NCBI RefSeq assembly: GCF_002101815.1
Contig: NZ_LQPM01000010.1
Location: 186,001 to 250,000, forward strand
Length of the DNA stretch: 64,000 nucleotides
Reading direction: 5' to 3'
Origin: Mycobacterium paraense
GTDB taxonomy: Bacteria > Actinomycetota > Actinomycetes > Mycobacteriales > Mycobacteriaceae
Shown: piece by piece, positions 35,337 to 43,519 of the stretch
Numbering within the stretch: position 1 is the stretch's first letter
Layout of the letters: every line of letters starts with the position of its first letter
Translations under genes and position numbers: made by a program
Notes under the pieces: model-generated
Databases searched by the model: none
Told to the model about the DNA's origin: nothing
Seen by the model: only the letters and a program-made list of their open reading frames with translations

Positions 35337-36014
35337 CTATCCCTCCAGTTGACCGGAGATCCCCCGCTCGATGCTGGCCTGCGTCGTGGCGGGCAATACG
35401 ATGAGGCCGTCGAGTTCTTTGCGCGCCAGGTCGAACGCCTGTTGCCGTTCCTGCGGCGCCGCGGCGGGGTCCGCGGCCACCCGCAGCAGGCTCTGGGCGC
35501 GCGCGATGCGCTGCCGGCCTTCGGCCGAGAAGTCGCTGCGGCGCCTGCGCGTGGCCTCGGCCTCGGCGACGTTGAACGCGGTCACGTAGTCCTCGACCGC
35601 GGATTGGTACCGCGCCGCGGCCTCCCGATCGTCCAGGAGGTCTTCGGCCTTGACGGGGCGCAGGAAGTCCGCCCGCAGCTTGGCTTTGTGGAAGCCGACC
35701 GTGAGCGGATCGCGCATGTCGGTCATCAGCGGGAAGTCGAGAAGCTTGGCGACGTCGAGTTCGTACTCGAGCCACCGCGCGTCGGTGCGGGTGTGCTCCT
35801 CGATGACGCGCCGGAGCGAACGCCATTGCGCCGCTTGGCTATTGGCGTTGCTGCTCGGCGTTCCCGCAACTTCCGCCGGGCGCGTTTGATCCAGCTCCCG
35901 CGGCCGTTCAGCGCGCCGCCTGTTGGCGGTGAACGCCCGCACCGCGGCGATCACCATGCCCGTCAGCGGCAGGATCACGATCAGGAGCTCCGCCAGTCGG
36001 ATGAGCAGACCCAC
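35337..36014 (-). CDS. membrane-anchored protein of unknown function
   Basis: 225 residues, ATG 36012-36014. One N-terminal membrane helix about 5-27 (IRLAELLIVILPLTGMVIAAV), then a basic and Pro-rich linker (RRRAERPRELDQ), then about 160 residues predicted to be almost all helical with coiled-coil character (VIEEHTRTDARWLEYELDVAKLLDF ... RYQSAVEDYVTAFNVAEAEATRRRR). Anchored with the helical part inside or outside depending on topology; the basic linker favours the cytoplasm. No recognised domain. It lies between fadD31 and the DUF2071 gene, all on the minus strand with short gaps. Confidence 0.78.
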   Translation of the reverse strand: MGLLIRLAELLIVILPLTGMVIAAVRAFTANRRRAERPRELDQTRPAEVAGTPSSNANSQAAQWRSLRRVIEEHTRTDARWLEYELDVAKLLDFPLMTDMRDPLTVGFHKAKLRADFLRPVKAEDLLDDREAAARYQSAVEDYVTAFNVAEAEATRRRRSDFSAEGRQRIARAQSLLRVAADPAAAPQERQQAFDLARKELDGLIVLPATTQASIERGISGQLEG

Positions 36015-36064
36015 CCCGCCAGGATGCCACCGCAGCGCCTTCCGGCGAGGGCGGCTTCGCCTTG

Positions 36065-37900
36065 TTAGTGCACTCCCAGTGTGCCGCTGAGGTATTGCGC
36101 GCGGCAGGCCCGGCGGGCCAGTTTGCCGCTAGTGGTGCGCGGGATGCCGCCGGCCGGCAGAAAGCGCACGTCGGAGACCGGCACGTCGTGCCGGCGGGAC
36201 ACCGCGTTCCCGATCGCCTCGATCGCCGGCTGGGGATCCTCGCGACTGGTGCCGGCGGCGCGTTCGGCGATCACCACGAGGCGCTGCTCGCCGCCGTCCG
36301 GCACGCAGAACGCGGTCACGTAGCCGCGTCGCACCATGGTCGATGCTTCGGCGACGGTGGCCTCGATGTCCTGCGGGTAGTGGTTGCGGCCGGCGATGGT
36401 GATCAGGTCGGCGATGCGGCCCGTCACGTAGATCTCGCCGTCGAGGTACACGCCCAGGTCGCCGGTCCGCAGCCAGGGCCGCCCCGCCGTCGAGCCCTCG
36501 GCGTGGCTGCCTTCGGCGAGCCGCGAGCCCAGCGTGGCGCCGAACGCCAGCCGGCTCTCGTCGGGCAGCCCCCAATACCCGCGACCCACGTTGTCGCCCT
36601 GCAGCCAGATCTCGCCGACATCGCCGTCGGGCAGTTCGGATCCGGTTTCGGGGTCGACGATCACCGCCCACAGGCTGCGAGCGACCCGGCCGCAGGACAC
36701 CTGCGCCACCGCGTTCGGGGCGTCGGCCGCCACGCGCACCGCGTGACCGGCGCTCAGCTGTTCGCGGTCGAGGTACACGACGGACGCCTCCGCGGAGGAA
36801 TCGATGGTGGCGATCATCAGCGTCGCCTCCGCGATGCCGTACGAGGGCTTGAATGCCCTGCGCGGCAACCCATACGGGGCGAAGGCCTTGTTGAAGGTCC
36901 GGATCGCCTCGATGCTGACCGGTTCGGAACCGATGATCAGCACGACGTTGCTGAGGTCGACGTCGTCACCGGGCGCGGGCAGCCCGCGCTGGGCCGTCCA
37001 CTCGTAGGCGAAGTTCGGGGCGGCGGTCACCACCCGGCCCTGCTTCGACCCGGCGGACAGCGCGTGGATCCAGCGCAGCGGCCTGCGGACGAAGGCGGTG
37101 GGCGACATCAGGGTGGAGTGGCCGCCGTACACGGCGGGAAAGCCGATCATCGACAGGCCCATGTCGTGGTAGAGCGGTAACCAGCTGACGCCGTGGGTGT
37201 TTCGGTCCAGCAGGTCGATCGACAGGATCATCTGCACGAGGTTGGTGCCGACGGCGCGGTGGGTGATCTCGACGCCGACCGGGGGCCGCGTCGCACCCGA
37301 GGTGTATTGCAGGTGCGAAACGCGGTCGATGTCGAGTTCGACCGGCACGAACAGCTCCCCCACCGAGTCGGGTATCTGGTCGATGACGATCAGCTGCGGC
37401 TTCCCCAGATCGGGCAGGTTGAGCAGAAACCCCTCCACCGCCTCTTTCGCGGCGGCCGTGGTGAGCACCGCGGCGGGCCGGGAGTCGCGCAGCGCCGTCT
37501 CCAGGCGTTCGGCATGGCCGGGCAGCTCGGGCGCGAACAACGGCACCGCGGTGGTCCCCGCCTTGATGGCGGCGTAGAAGCCGGCGACGTAGTCGATGCC
37601 CTGCGGCGCCAGGATCGCGACCCGGTCGCCCTCGCCGGCGAACTGCTGCACCCGCGCGGCGATGGCCCGCAACCGGGCCCCGAATTGGGCCCAGGTCACC
37701 TCTATCGCGTGGCCTTCGGAGCGGGCGTAGTCCAGGAAGCGATACGCCACGGCATCACCGACATTGGCGATGTTGCGCTCGATGAGTGATATCAGGGTGG
37801 TGCCCGGCGGCAGCGCGACGCCGCCCTCGGCGTCCAGGCAGTCCTCTATCAGTAGCAGGCCCTTTGGAGCCGCGGCGCTGTGCCGGGAACCGCAATCCAT
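36065..37900 (-). CDS. fadD31: fatty-acyl-AMP ligase FadD31
   Basis: 611 residues, ATG 37898-37900. ANL superfamily: A3 loop YTSGATRPPVGV at 199-210, WLPLYHDMGLSMIGFP, PSYGIAEATLMIAT, WLRTGDLGVYLDGEIYVTGRIADLITIAGRNHYPQDIE and the terminal Lys in RTTSGKLARRACR. YTSGAT-P-GV and the WLP-YHDMGL block are typical of the mycobacterial FAAL subgroup, which makes acyl-adenylates and passes them to polyketide synthases instead of CoA. Position in the conserved block supports FadD31. No PKS is in this window. Upstream 94 bases show no obvious promoter motif. Confidence 0.9.
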   Translation of the reverse strand: MDCGSRHSAAAPKGLLLIEDCLDAEGGVALPPGTTLISLIERNIANVGDAVAYRFLDYARSEGHAIEVTWAQFGARLRAIAARVQQFAGEGDRVAILAPQGIDYVAGFYAAIKAGTTAVPLFAPELPGHAERLETALRDSRPAAVLTTAAAKEAVEGFLLNLPDLGKPQLIVIDQIPDSVGELFVPVELDIDRVSHLQYTSGATRPPVGVEITHRAVGTNLVQMILSIDLLDRNTHGVSWLPLYHDMGLSMIGFPAVYGGHSTLMSPTAFVRRPLRWIHALSAGSKQGRVVTAAPNFAYEWTAQRGLPAPGDDVDLSNVVLIIGSEPVSIEAIRTFNKAFAPYGLPRRAFKPSYGIAEATLMIATIDSSAEASVVYLDREQLSAGHAVRVAADAPNAVAQVSCGRVARSLWAVIVDPETGSELPDGDVGEIWLQGDNVGRGYWGLPDESRLAFGATLGSRLAEGSHAEGSTAGRPWLRTGDLGVYLDGEIYVTGRIADLITIAGRNHYPQDIEATVAEASTMVRRGYVTAFCVPDGGEQRLVVIAERAAGTSREDPQPAIEAIGNAVSRRHDVPVSDVRFLPAGGIPRTTSGKLARRACRAQYLSGTLGVH

Positions 37901-37994
37901 GAGCGCAGTCTAGGTGCCCGCCGCGGCCGACCGGTTCGCCCGCGCGGCGCTCGGGACGCTCCGCGCGAGGCGGCGAGGCGCCCCCGGCCGGCGC

Positions 37995-38564
37995 TCACAA
38001 CGGGGCGCGCCGACGGCCGAAGAGGGCCAGTAGCTGCTCACTTGGCGTCGCGGCCGCCGGGGCCGGCAGCGGTGCGGCGAACACGTGCCCGGCCAGCCCG
38101 GCCCGGGCCAGGGGTGGCGAAACCCACAGCAGCGCCGAAGCGATGGCCGAGGGAATGGGCCGGTCGATTCCGCAGGCCTGGGCGATGTCCCACGCGTGCA
38201 CGGCCATCTCGATGGACCCAACGTGGACAACGGTTTTGGCGGGCAGCCTCCGGCCCTGGATGTCGCACCACCGACCCGTCGCGGGCAGCGAAGCCGAGAC
38301 GAGCATGAAGTCGACGATCGCGGCCCGCAGCGCGCGCACCGGATCGGAACCCGCCGCCGGCAGGGTCGGCGCGACGACGTCGCGCGCGGCCAGCACGTCG
38401 GCGACCTCCGCCAACGAGGCGCCGAGGTGGTGCAGCAGGCGGCGCAGATCCCACTCCCGGCAGGGCGTCGGCGCCGAGAGGTCGGCCTCACCAACCAGAA
38501 GGAGATTCTGGAACAGGTAGCGGGCCGCCCCAGTCAGTACGGCCCGCTCGTCGGTGTCGGACAC
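37995..38564 (-). CDS. TIGR03086/DinB-like mycothiol-dependent protein
   Basis: 189 residues from GTG 38562-38564. The DinB/MDMPI helical-bundle pattern: FQNLLLVGEADLSAPTPCREWDLRRLLHHLGASLAEVADVL, in which W and H of WDLRRLLHHL provide metal ligands, then VHVGSIEMAVHAWDIAQACG with the HAWD motif. The family depends on mycothiol or a divalent metal and has mostly unknown substrates. Last gene of the minus-strand operon: it starts 11 bases after the stop of the ECF sigma gene. Such proteins are often found next to SigG/SigJ-like sigma factors. Confidence 0.85.
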   Translation of the reverse strand: MSDTDERAVLTGAARYLFQNLLLVGEADLSAPTPCREWDLRRLLHHLGASLAEVADVLAARDVVAPTLPAAGSDPVRALRAAIVDFMLVSASLPATGRWCDIQGRRLPAKTVVHVGSIEMAVHAWDIAQACGIDRPIPSAIASALLWVSPPLARAGLAGHVFAAPLPAPAAATPSEQLLALFGRRRAPL

Positions 38565-38575
38565 GGTCCGGCCCT

Positions 38576-39562
38576 TCAGCTCCCCGGCGCCACGTACGTC
38601 TCCGGCAGGCCGAACTTTGTCACCAGCGCCGCGTCGTTGAAGGCGACGATGCGCGAGATGCGACCGCCGGCCAGGGACAGCACGTCCAGCCCGTGGGCCT
38701 GGAAGGAACCGTCCGGTGCCCGCCTGTACATCGCGAGGGCCGGGGCGCCGTTGGCGTGGGTGGGCGCGAGCCGCCATTGGTCCGCGGCGTGCAGCACGAC
38801 CCGGGCCAAAAACGCGCACACCGCGTCCCGTCCGGTGAACCATGTTGGAATGGGCGGCATTTCGAGCTCGACGTCGGCGCGCAGCAGTTGCGCCAATGCG
38901 TCGACGTCGGCGTGTTCGAAGGCGGCCATGTAGCGATCGACCACGTCGCGCAGTTCGGGCTCGCTGGGTTCGCCGAGCTCGTCGAGCCTGGGGCCGGCCT
39001 CGGCCAGTCGCGCGCGGGCGCGCTGCAGGGCGCTGTTGACGGCGGCGGTGGACGTCTCCAGCATTTCGGCGACTTCGCTTGCCTGCCAACCCAATACTTC
39101 GCGTAGCACCAGGACCGCGCGCTGCAGGGGCGACAGATGCTGCAGGGCGGCGACGAACGCCAAGCGGACGCTGCTGCGCACGGACACGACGACGGCGGGG
39201 TCGTCGGTGGCGCCGTACAACAGGCTGTCCGGTGCCGGTTGCAACCACGGGATGTCCGATTGCGCCGGGGCCAGCGCGACCGCCGCGGTGTCGGCCGGAG
39301 CGCCGAGCCCGGAAGGAAGGGGACGGCGCCTGCGGGTCTGCAACACGTTCAAATACGTGTTCGTGGCGATCTTGTAGAGCCACAGCCGGACCGAGGATCG
39401 GCCCTCGAACCCCTCGTAGGCCTGCCACGCCCGCAGGTAGGTGTCCTGCACCAGATCCTCGCACTCGTCGACGGATCCGAGCATGCGGTAGCAGTACGCC
39501 CGCAACTCCGGCCGGTACCGTTCGGCGACCTGTGCGAAATCATCGATGCCGGTGTCCGCCAT
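38576..39562 (-). CDS. ECF sigma factor with C-terminal SnoaL-like domain (SigG/SigJ-like)
   Basis: 328 residues, ATG 39560-39562. Sigma-2: FAQVAERYRPELRAYCYRMLGSVDECEDLVQDTYLRAWQ (region 2.1-2.2) and RSSVRLWLYKIATNTYLNVLQTRRRR (2.4 and DNA contact). Sigma-4: LSPLQRAVLVLREVLGWQASEVAEMLETSTAAVNSALQRARARL. Residues about 200-328 form an NTF2/SnoaL-like domain (AFEHADVDALAQLLRADVELEMPPIPTWFTGRDAV), as in SigG- and SigJ-type ECF factors, where it tunes activity without a separate anti-sigma factor. Fourth gene of the operon that starts at 41858, so it may be part of a stress-response unit. Promoters it recognises are unknown. Confidence 0.92.
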   Translation of the reverse strand: MADTGIDDFAQVAERYRPELRAYCYRMLGSVDECEDLVQDTYLRAWQAYEGFEGRSSVRLWLYKIATNTYLNVLQTRRRRPLPSGLGAPADTAAVALAPAQSDIPWLQPAPDSLLYGATDDPAVVVSVRSSVRLAFVAALQHLSPLQRAVLVLREVLGWQASEVAEMLETSTAAVNSALQRARARLAEAGPRLDELGEPSEPELRDVVDRYMAAFEHADVDALAQLLRADVELEMPPIPTWFTGRDAVCAFLARVVLHAADQWRLAPTHANGAPALAMYRRAPDGSFQAHGLDVLSLAGGRISRIVAFNDAALVTKFGLPETYVAPGS

Positions 39563-39574
39563 CTCCGAAGCCTT

Positions 39575-40324
39575 TCACGATTCGCGGCGCGGCGGCCGCG
39601 GATCGTTGGGGTCGCGCTCGCCCGGGTCGGGGTCGTCCCACCACTGCGGTTGCTGGTCGCCGTACGAGTCGTGCCAGTTCCACCATGCGTACGCGGGGCT
39701 TTGCGGGTAGCCCTGCGGGGAGTCTTCCCAGTCCTCCTGGCGCCCAAGGGCGGTCATGTCCAGGTAGCTCCAGGTGGTGCCCAGCGCCTCGTCGCCGCGA
39801 TTGTTGATGAAGTAGGTGCGGAACACCCGCTCGCCGTCGCGGATGAAGGCGTTGGTGCCGTGCCACTCGTCGACGCCGAAGTCGCGGTCGAAGTCGTCGG
39901 TGATCGTGTACCACGGCATGTGCCAACCCATCCGGGCCTTCACCCGGGCGATGTCGGGCTGGCCGGCGCGCGACGCGAACACCAGCGTGGTGTTGCGGGC
40001 GTTCAGATGCGCCAGGTTGCCGATGTGATCCGCGATCATCGAGCAGCCCCGGCACGCATGGTCGGGCCAGCCGTCCACCCCGGGTTCCAGGAAGGCGCGG
40101 TAGACGATCAGCTGGCGCCGGCCGGCGAACACGTCCGCCAGGCCGACCCTGCCGTCGGGCCCGTCGAATTGGTAGGGCTTGTCCACCGGCAGCCACGGCA
40201 TGCGGCGGCGCTGGGCGGCCAGCGCGTCCCGCGCCCGGGTGACCTCCTTTTCCCTGACCAGCAGCTGCTGGCGTGCGGCCTCCCAGTCCTGCGCCGATGC
40301 GATCGGGGGTGTCTGCATGTTCAT
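39575..40324 (-). CDS. DUF899 thioredoxin-like protein
   Basis: 249 residues from ATG 40322-40324, with AAAGG at a good distance; ATG 40318 is a weaker option. DUF899 pattern: AQDWEAARQQLLVREKEVTRARDALAAQRRRMPWLPVDKPYQFDGPDGRVGLADVFAGRRQLIVYRAFLEPGV, then CRGCSMIADHIGNLAHLNARNTTLVFASRA, with the thioredoxin-like fold and a C-x2-C pair. Family function unknown; often next to oxidative-stress regulators. Third gene of the operon: 31 bases after the SDR upstream, and 12 bases before the sigma factor. Confidence 0.88.
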   Translation of the reverse strand: MNMQTPPIASAQDWEAARQQLLVREKEVTRARDALAAQRRRMPWLPVDKPYQFDGPDGRVGLADVFAGRRQLIVYRAFLEPGVDGWPDHACRGCSMIADHIGNLAHLNARNTTLVFASRAGQPDIARVKARMGWHMPWYTITDDFDRDFGVDEWHGTNAFIRDGERVFRTYFINNRGDEALGTTWSYLDMTALGRQEDWEDSPQGYPQSPAYAWWNWHDSYGDQQPQWWDDPDPGERDPNDPRPPRRES

Positions 40325-40355
40325 CGTTGGCCTTTCGGTTGTGGTGCAGTGCATT

Positions 40356-41099
40356 TCAGGCGAGCTTCTGCAGCCCCGCGCCGGTCAGCAGGTAGCCGGG
40401 AGCAAGGCTTGCGGTCTCGGCCTGCGCGAGCTCCAGGACCGCCGCACCGGCCGATCCCGGGCTGACCGGTTCGCCGAGCTGGCTGACGTATTCCTCCTCG
40501 GATTGACCGTTGCGGGCCGCGTAGGCCCGCACGGCCGGGCGGCCGAGGTCGGTCAGCGGGGTGATCCGCGGCAGCACGGCGGTGAAGGTGATACCGAGGC
40601 CGGCGCGGTCCGCCTCCTCTTGCGCGTAGCCGGTGATAAAGCGTTGGGTGGCCTTGGCGCCGGCGTACCCGCCGCTGAGTGGCGAGCCGGCCAGCGCGGC
40701 GCCGCTGCTCACGACCACCACCGTGCTGCCGGGCCGCAGCGGTTTCAGCAGTGCCTCCCGCAGCCAGTGAAAGGCGATGCGGACATCGGTGTTCCAGTTG
40801 GCCGAGAACGTCTCCCAGGTTTGGTGCTGCAGTGGGCGGACCAGCGGGGTCGCCCCGGCCACCAAAACCACGAGCTGGGGGTCGTATCGGTCCAGCAGGC
40901 TGCCCGGCACCGAGGGGTCGGCCGCGTCGGCGATCACCGCTTCAATGCTGCCGCCGCCGCTGGACTCGGAAAACGTTGTCGCGCTGCGGGACACGGCGAT
41001 CACCGCGGCGCCGGCCGTGGCCGTGGCCAGTGCGATGCCCCGGCCCAGCCCGCGGCTTGCGCCGACGACGAGTGCGGTCTTGCCCGATAGGTTGTTCAT
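40356..41099 (-). CDS. short-chain dehydrogenase/reductase
   Basis: 247 residues, ATG 41097-41099. Classical SDR with ALVVGASRGLGRGIALATATAG, VVLVAGATPLV at the NNAG position (partly degenerate), catalytic VVVVSSGAALAGSPLSGGYAGAKATQRFI (Ser, YxxxK) and a C-terminal VLELAQAETASLAPGYLLTGAG. The degenerate NNAG means activity should not be assumed. Second gene of the operon, 21 bases after the first SDR; the two SDRs are unrelated beyond the fold. Confidence 0.87.
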   Translation of the reverse strand: MNNLSGKTALVVGASRGLGRGIALATATAGAAVIAVSRSATTFSESSGGGSIEAVIADAADPSVPGSLLDRYDPQLVVLVAGATPLVRPLQHQTWETFSANWNTDVRIAFHWLREALLKPLRPGSTVVVVSSGAALAGSPLSGGYAGAKATQRFITGYAQEEADRAGLGITFTAVLPRITPLTDLGRPAVRAYAARNGQSEEEYVSQLGEPVSPGSAGAAVLELAQAETASLAPGYLLTGAGLQKLA

Positions 41100-41120
41100 C
41101 TTGTCCTCCTGGTTGTGCCG

Positions 41121-41858
41121 TCAGGCGTGTGCCGTGGCGGGGGGTGTCGCCGCGAGCAGCTGGGCGTACTGCCGCTCCAGCTCCTTGGCCGGGCCGCTGT
41201 GCCAGCCGTCGGCGATGGATTGCGACATGGGGTCGGGGAAGATGTCGTGTTCGCCGCGCTGCAGGGCGTCGAACACCGCGGCGGCGACGGACCGCGGGGT
41301 TGCCTTAGGTATGTCGAGGTCCCGGCTCATGTCGGTGTCCACGGGGCCGGTGAAGATCGCGTGCACCCGCACGCCTTGCGGGGCCAGGAGGGCGCGCAGC
41401 GACTGGGTGAGGCTGAGCGCCGCCGCCTTGGAGGCCGAGTACGCGGGAATGAGCGGCAGGGGCGCCAGGGCGTTGACCGACAGGTTGTTGACCACCGCGC
41501 CCTGGGTTCGAACCAGTGCGGGCAGGAAGGCCTGGGTCACCGCGTAGGTGCCGAAGAGGTTGACGGCGAGGTGCCGTTCGAGCACCCCGGGATCGCGCAG
41601 ATCGTCATAGAGCGCGATCCCGGCGTTGTTGATCAGCACATCAAGCGATCCGACCGCGGCGACGGCCGCGCGGATCTGCGCGGCGTCGGTCACGTCGAGC
41701 GTCAGCGCGACCACCCGCTCGTCGGGTGACGGCGAGACGCCCCGCGTGCCGGCGTACACCCGCCGCGCCCCCCTGCGCAGGGCCTCCGACACCAGGGCCC
41801 GGCCGATGCCGCGGTTGGCGCCGGTGATCAGAACTGCTTTGTCCGCGATTGGGTCCAT
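41121..41858 (-). CDS. short-chain dehydrogenase/reductase, first gene of the sigma operon
   Basis: 245 residues from ATG 41856-41858, with GAGAGG six bases away; a GTG at 41861 just upstream is an alternative. Classical SDR: KAVLITGANRGIGRALVSEAL, VLINNAGIALYDDL, catalytic NNLSVNALAPLPLIPAYSASKAAAL with Ser and YxxxK, then GVRVHAIFTGPVDTDM. It reduces or oxidises a hydroxyl/keto group with NAD(P)(H). A hairpin with a T-tract lies 20 bases upstream of the start on the same strand (41878-41908), so expression of the whole operon may depend on whether transcription passes it. Confidence 0.9.
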   Translation of the reverse strand: MDPIADKAVLITGANRGIGRALVSEALRRGARRVYAGTRGVSPSPDERVVALTLDVTDAAQIRAAVAAVGSLDVLINNAGIALYDDLRDPGVLERHLAVNLFGTYAVTQAFLPALVRTQGAVVNNLSVNALAPLPLIPAYSASKAAALSLTQSLRALLAPQGVRVHAIFTGPVDTDMSRDLDIPKATPRSVAAAVFDALQRGEHDIFPDPMSQSIADGWHSGPAKELERQYAQLLAATPPATAHA

Positions 41859-41861
41859 CAC

Positions 41862-42112
41862 AAACCTCTCTCAACTGAAAAAGCCCCCGCACGGGCGTGC
41901 AGGGGCTTCGAACTACGGATATAGACAAGTTCCGGCACCGAAACTCATCGCGATGTGGCGCCTCAGTTTCCCGGGGTCACGGCAGGGGCGGGCGGCATCC
42001 TCTGGCAACGTGAGTTGTCATCGCCCGCGAAGCGCCCTGAGTTCACCCGGCCGAAATATGTTTGGGGTTGCCTTGGGCCAGGTTTGCCGGAACGGATAGA
42101 CGAAGGAAACAG
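41862..42112. promoter_or_regulatory. 250-base region between the sigma operon and the AtoE gene
   Basis: Divergent promoter region. On the left is the T-tract hairpin (41878-41908). The segment about 41908-41935 is the most A+T-rich part and could hold the leftward promoter (GGAAC, as seen on the minus strand near 41930, resembles an ECF -35 box, but no -10 match at the usual spacing was found). On the right, GAAGGAAACAG precedes the AtoE start. No gene is seen. Confidence 0.4.
41878..41908 (-). terminator. intrinsic-terminator-like hairpin just upstream of the sigma operon
   Basis: On the minus strand the structure is a stem of 7 plus 4 base pairs with one mismatch and a 4-base loop (41881-41887 with 41902-41908; 41889-41892 with 41897-41900), followed at once by five T residues. 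It lies 20 bases before the start of the first SDR gene, not after a gene, so it would either block read-through from the right or act as an attenuator in the operon leader. Confidence 0.6.
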
Positions 42113-43519
42113 ATGACCACAACGCAGGCGCGTCCGGTCGAACGACGTGGCTTGATCCAGCGGTTCACCGAGCTGTGCGTCCGGTACGTCGAGCGCCTGA
42201 TGCCCGACCCCTACTTGTTCGCGGTCATCCTCACCCTGATCGTCGTCGCGCTGGTGGCGCTGCTGGTCCGGGGCGCCACGGCGGCCGGCGTGCTCAAGGC
42301 GTGGTACGGCGGGGTGTGGGGCGCGCAGAACATCTTCACCTTCGCGTTCCAGATGGTGCTCGTCCTGGTGACCGGTTACACGCTGGCCGAGGCGCCCGTT
42401 CTCAAGCGCGCGATCGTCCGGGTCGCGAGCAAGCCGACCAACCAGGTGCAGGGGGCGTTGCTGTGTTTCGGTGTCAGCACGGTCTTTTCGCTGTTGAACT
42501 GGGGCCTGGGCCTGGTGGCCGGCGCGCTGGTCGCGCGGCAGGTGGCAAAACGCCTGCGGGGTGCGCACTTCGGCTACCTCATCGCGACCGGGTTCATGGG
42601 GTACATCGTCTGGACGCAGGGCCTGTCGTCGTCGATCGCGCTCGCCAACACCGACACGACGAGCCCCATCAACGTGATTCACAAGATCACCGGCATGACG
42701 GTGCCGTTGTCGTTGACGGTCTTCCAGCCCTACAACTGGGTCGCGGTGATCGCTGTGGTCGCCCTGCTTTCGGTCGCGATCTGGCGCATGGCGCCCAGTC
42801 AGGGCCTCGAGCCGGATCCGGCCGTGTTCGACGAGGAGCCGGAGCCGGCCGCGCCGACCGGCAGGCGGACGTTCGCCGAGTGGCTGGAGAACTTGTGGAT
42901 CCTCAACGTCATTGTGTTCGCCGCGGGCATCACGTATTTCGTGCTGAGCGGGTTCGCGCTCAACATCTCGTCGATGATCATGTTGTTCACCATCACCAGC
43001 GCGCTGCTGCACCGGACGCCGATCCGGTTCATCCGCGCTTTCTCGGGCGCGGCCAAGGTGTCCGGCCCGCTGCTGCTGCAGTATCCGCTGTACGGCGGGA
43101 TCGTCGGCCTGCTGGGCTATCTGCCATCGGGCTCGGGCAAGGCGCTGCAGACGGTGCTCGCCGAGGCGGTGGTCCGGGGCGCCGACCAATACACGCTGCC
43201 GTTTTTGACCTTCGTCGGTTCGGTCCTCATCTCCTTGTTCGTGCCGTCCGGCGGTGGGCACTGGGCGGTGCAGGGGCCCATCGCGGTTGACTCGGCGCTG
43301 GCCATCGGGCAGCACTCGCGGACTTACCTCGGGTTGATCTCGATGTCGGTCGCGGACGGCGAGGCCGTCGCGAACATGATTCAGCCCTTCTGGCTGCTGC
43401 CGGTGCTCGCCATCGCGAAGCTCAACGTCCGCCAGGTGATGGGCTTTACCGTCATCGCCTTCCTGATCGGGTTTGCCGTCTCCAGCGTTGCGGTCCTGAT
43501 CGCGCCATATGTCATCTGA
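42113..43519 (+). CDS. AtoE-family (short-chain fatty acid) transporter
   Basis: 468 residues from ATG 42113 with GAAGGAAAC upstream. About twelve hydrophobic segments. Family hallmarks: MPDPYLFAVILTLIV, WGLGLVAGALVARQVAKRL, TSSALLHRTP-like loop, QYPLYGGIVGLLGYLPSGSGKALQTVLAEA and FVPSGGGHWAVQGPI, the conserved SGGGxxxxQGP stretch of DcuC/AtoE-type permeases. E. coli AtoE takes up short-chain fatty acids. Its last 11 bases overlap the start of the allophanate hydrolase gene, so it is translationally coupled to a nitrogen-release enzyme and may carry a nitrogen-containing anion instead. Confidence 0.88.
   Translation: MTTTQARPVERRGLIQRFTELCVRYVERLMPDPYLFAVILTLIVVALVALLVRGATAAGVLKAWYGGVWGAQNIFTFAFQMVLVLVTGYTLAEAPVLKRAIVRVASKPTNQVQGALLCFGVSTVFSLLNWGLGLVAGALVARQVAKRLRGAHFGYLIATGFMGYIVWTQGLSSSIALANTDTTSPINVIHKITGMTVPLSLTVFQPYNWVAVIAVVALLSVAIWRMAPSQGLEPDPAVFDEEPEPAAPTGRRTFAEWLENLWILNVIVFAAGITYFVLSGFALNISSMIMLFTITSALLHRTPIRFIRAFSGAAKVSGPLLLQYPLYGGIVGLLGYLPSGSGKALQTVLAEAVVRGADQYTLPFLTFVGSVLISLFVPSGGGHWAVQGPIAVDSALAIGQHSRTYLGLISMSVADGEAVANMIQPFWLLPVLAIAKLNVRQVMGFTVIAFLIGFAVSSVAVLIAPYVI

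Noticed and set aside
38565..39464. Extension of the TIGR03086 protein frame through the sigma-factor gene
   Set aside because: Out-of-frame reading of the sigma gene on the same strand; the GTG at 38564 gives a normal family length.
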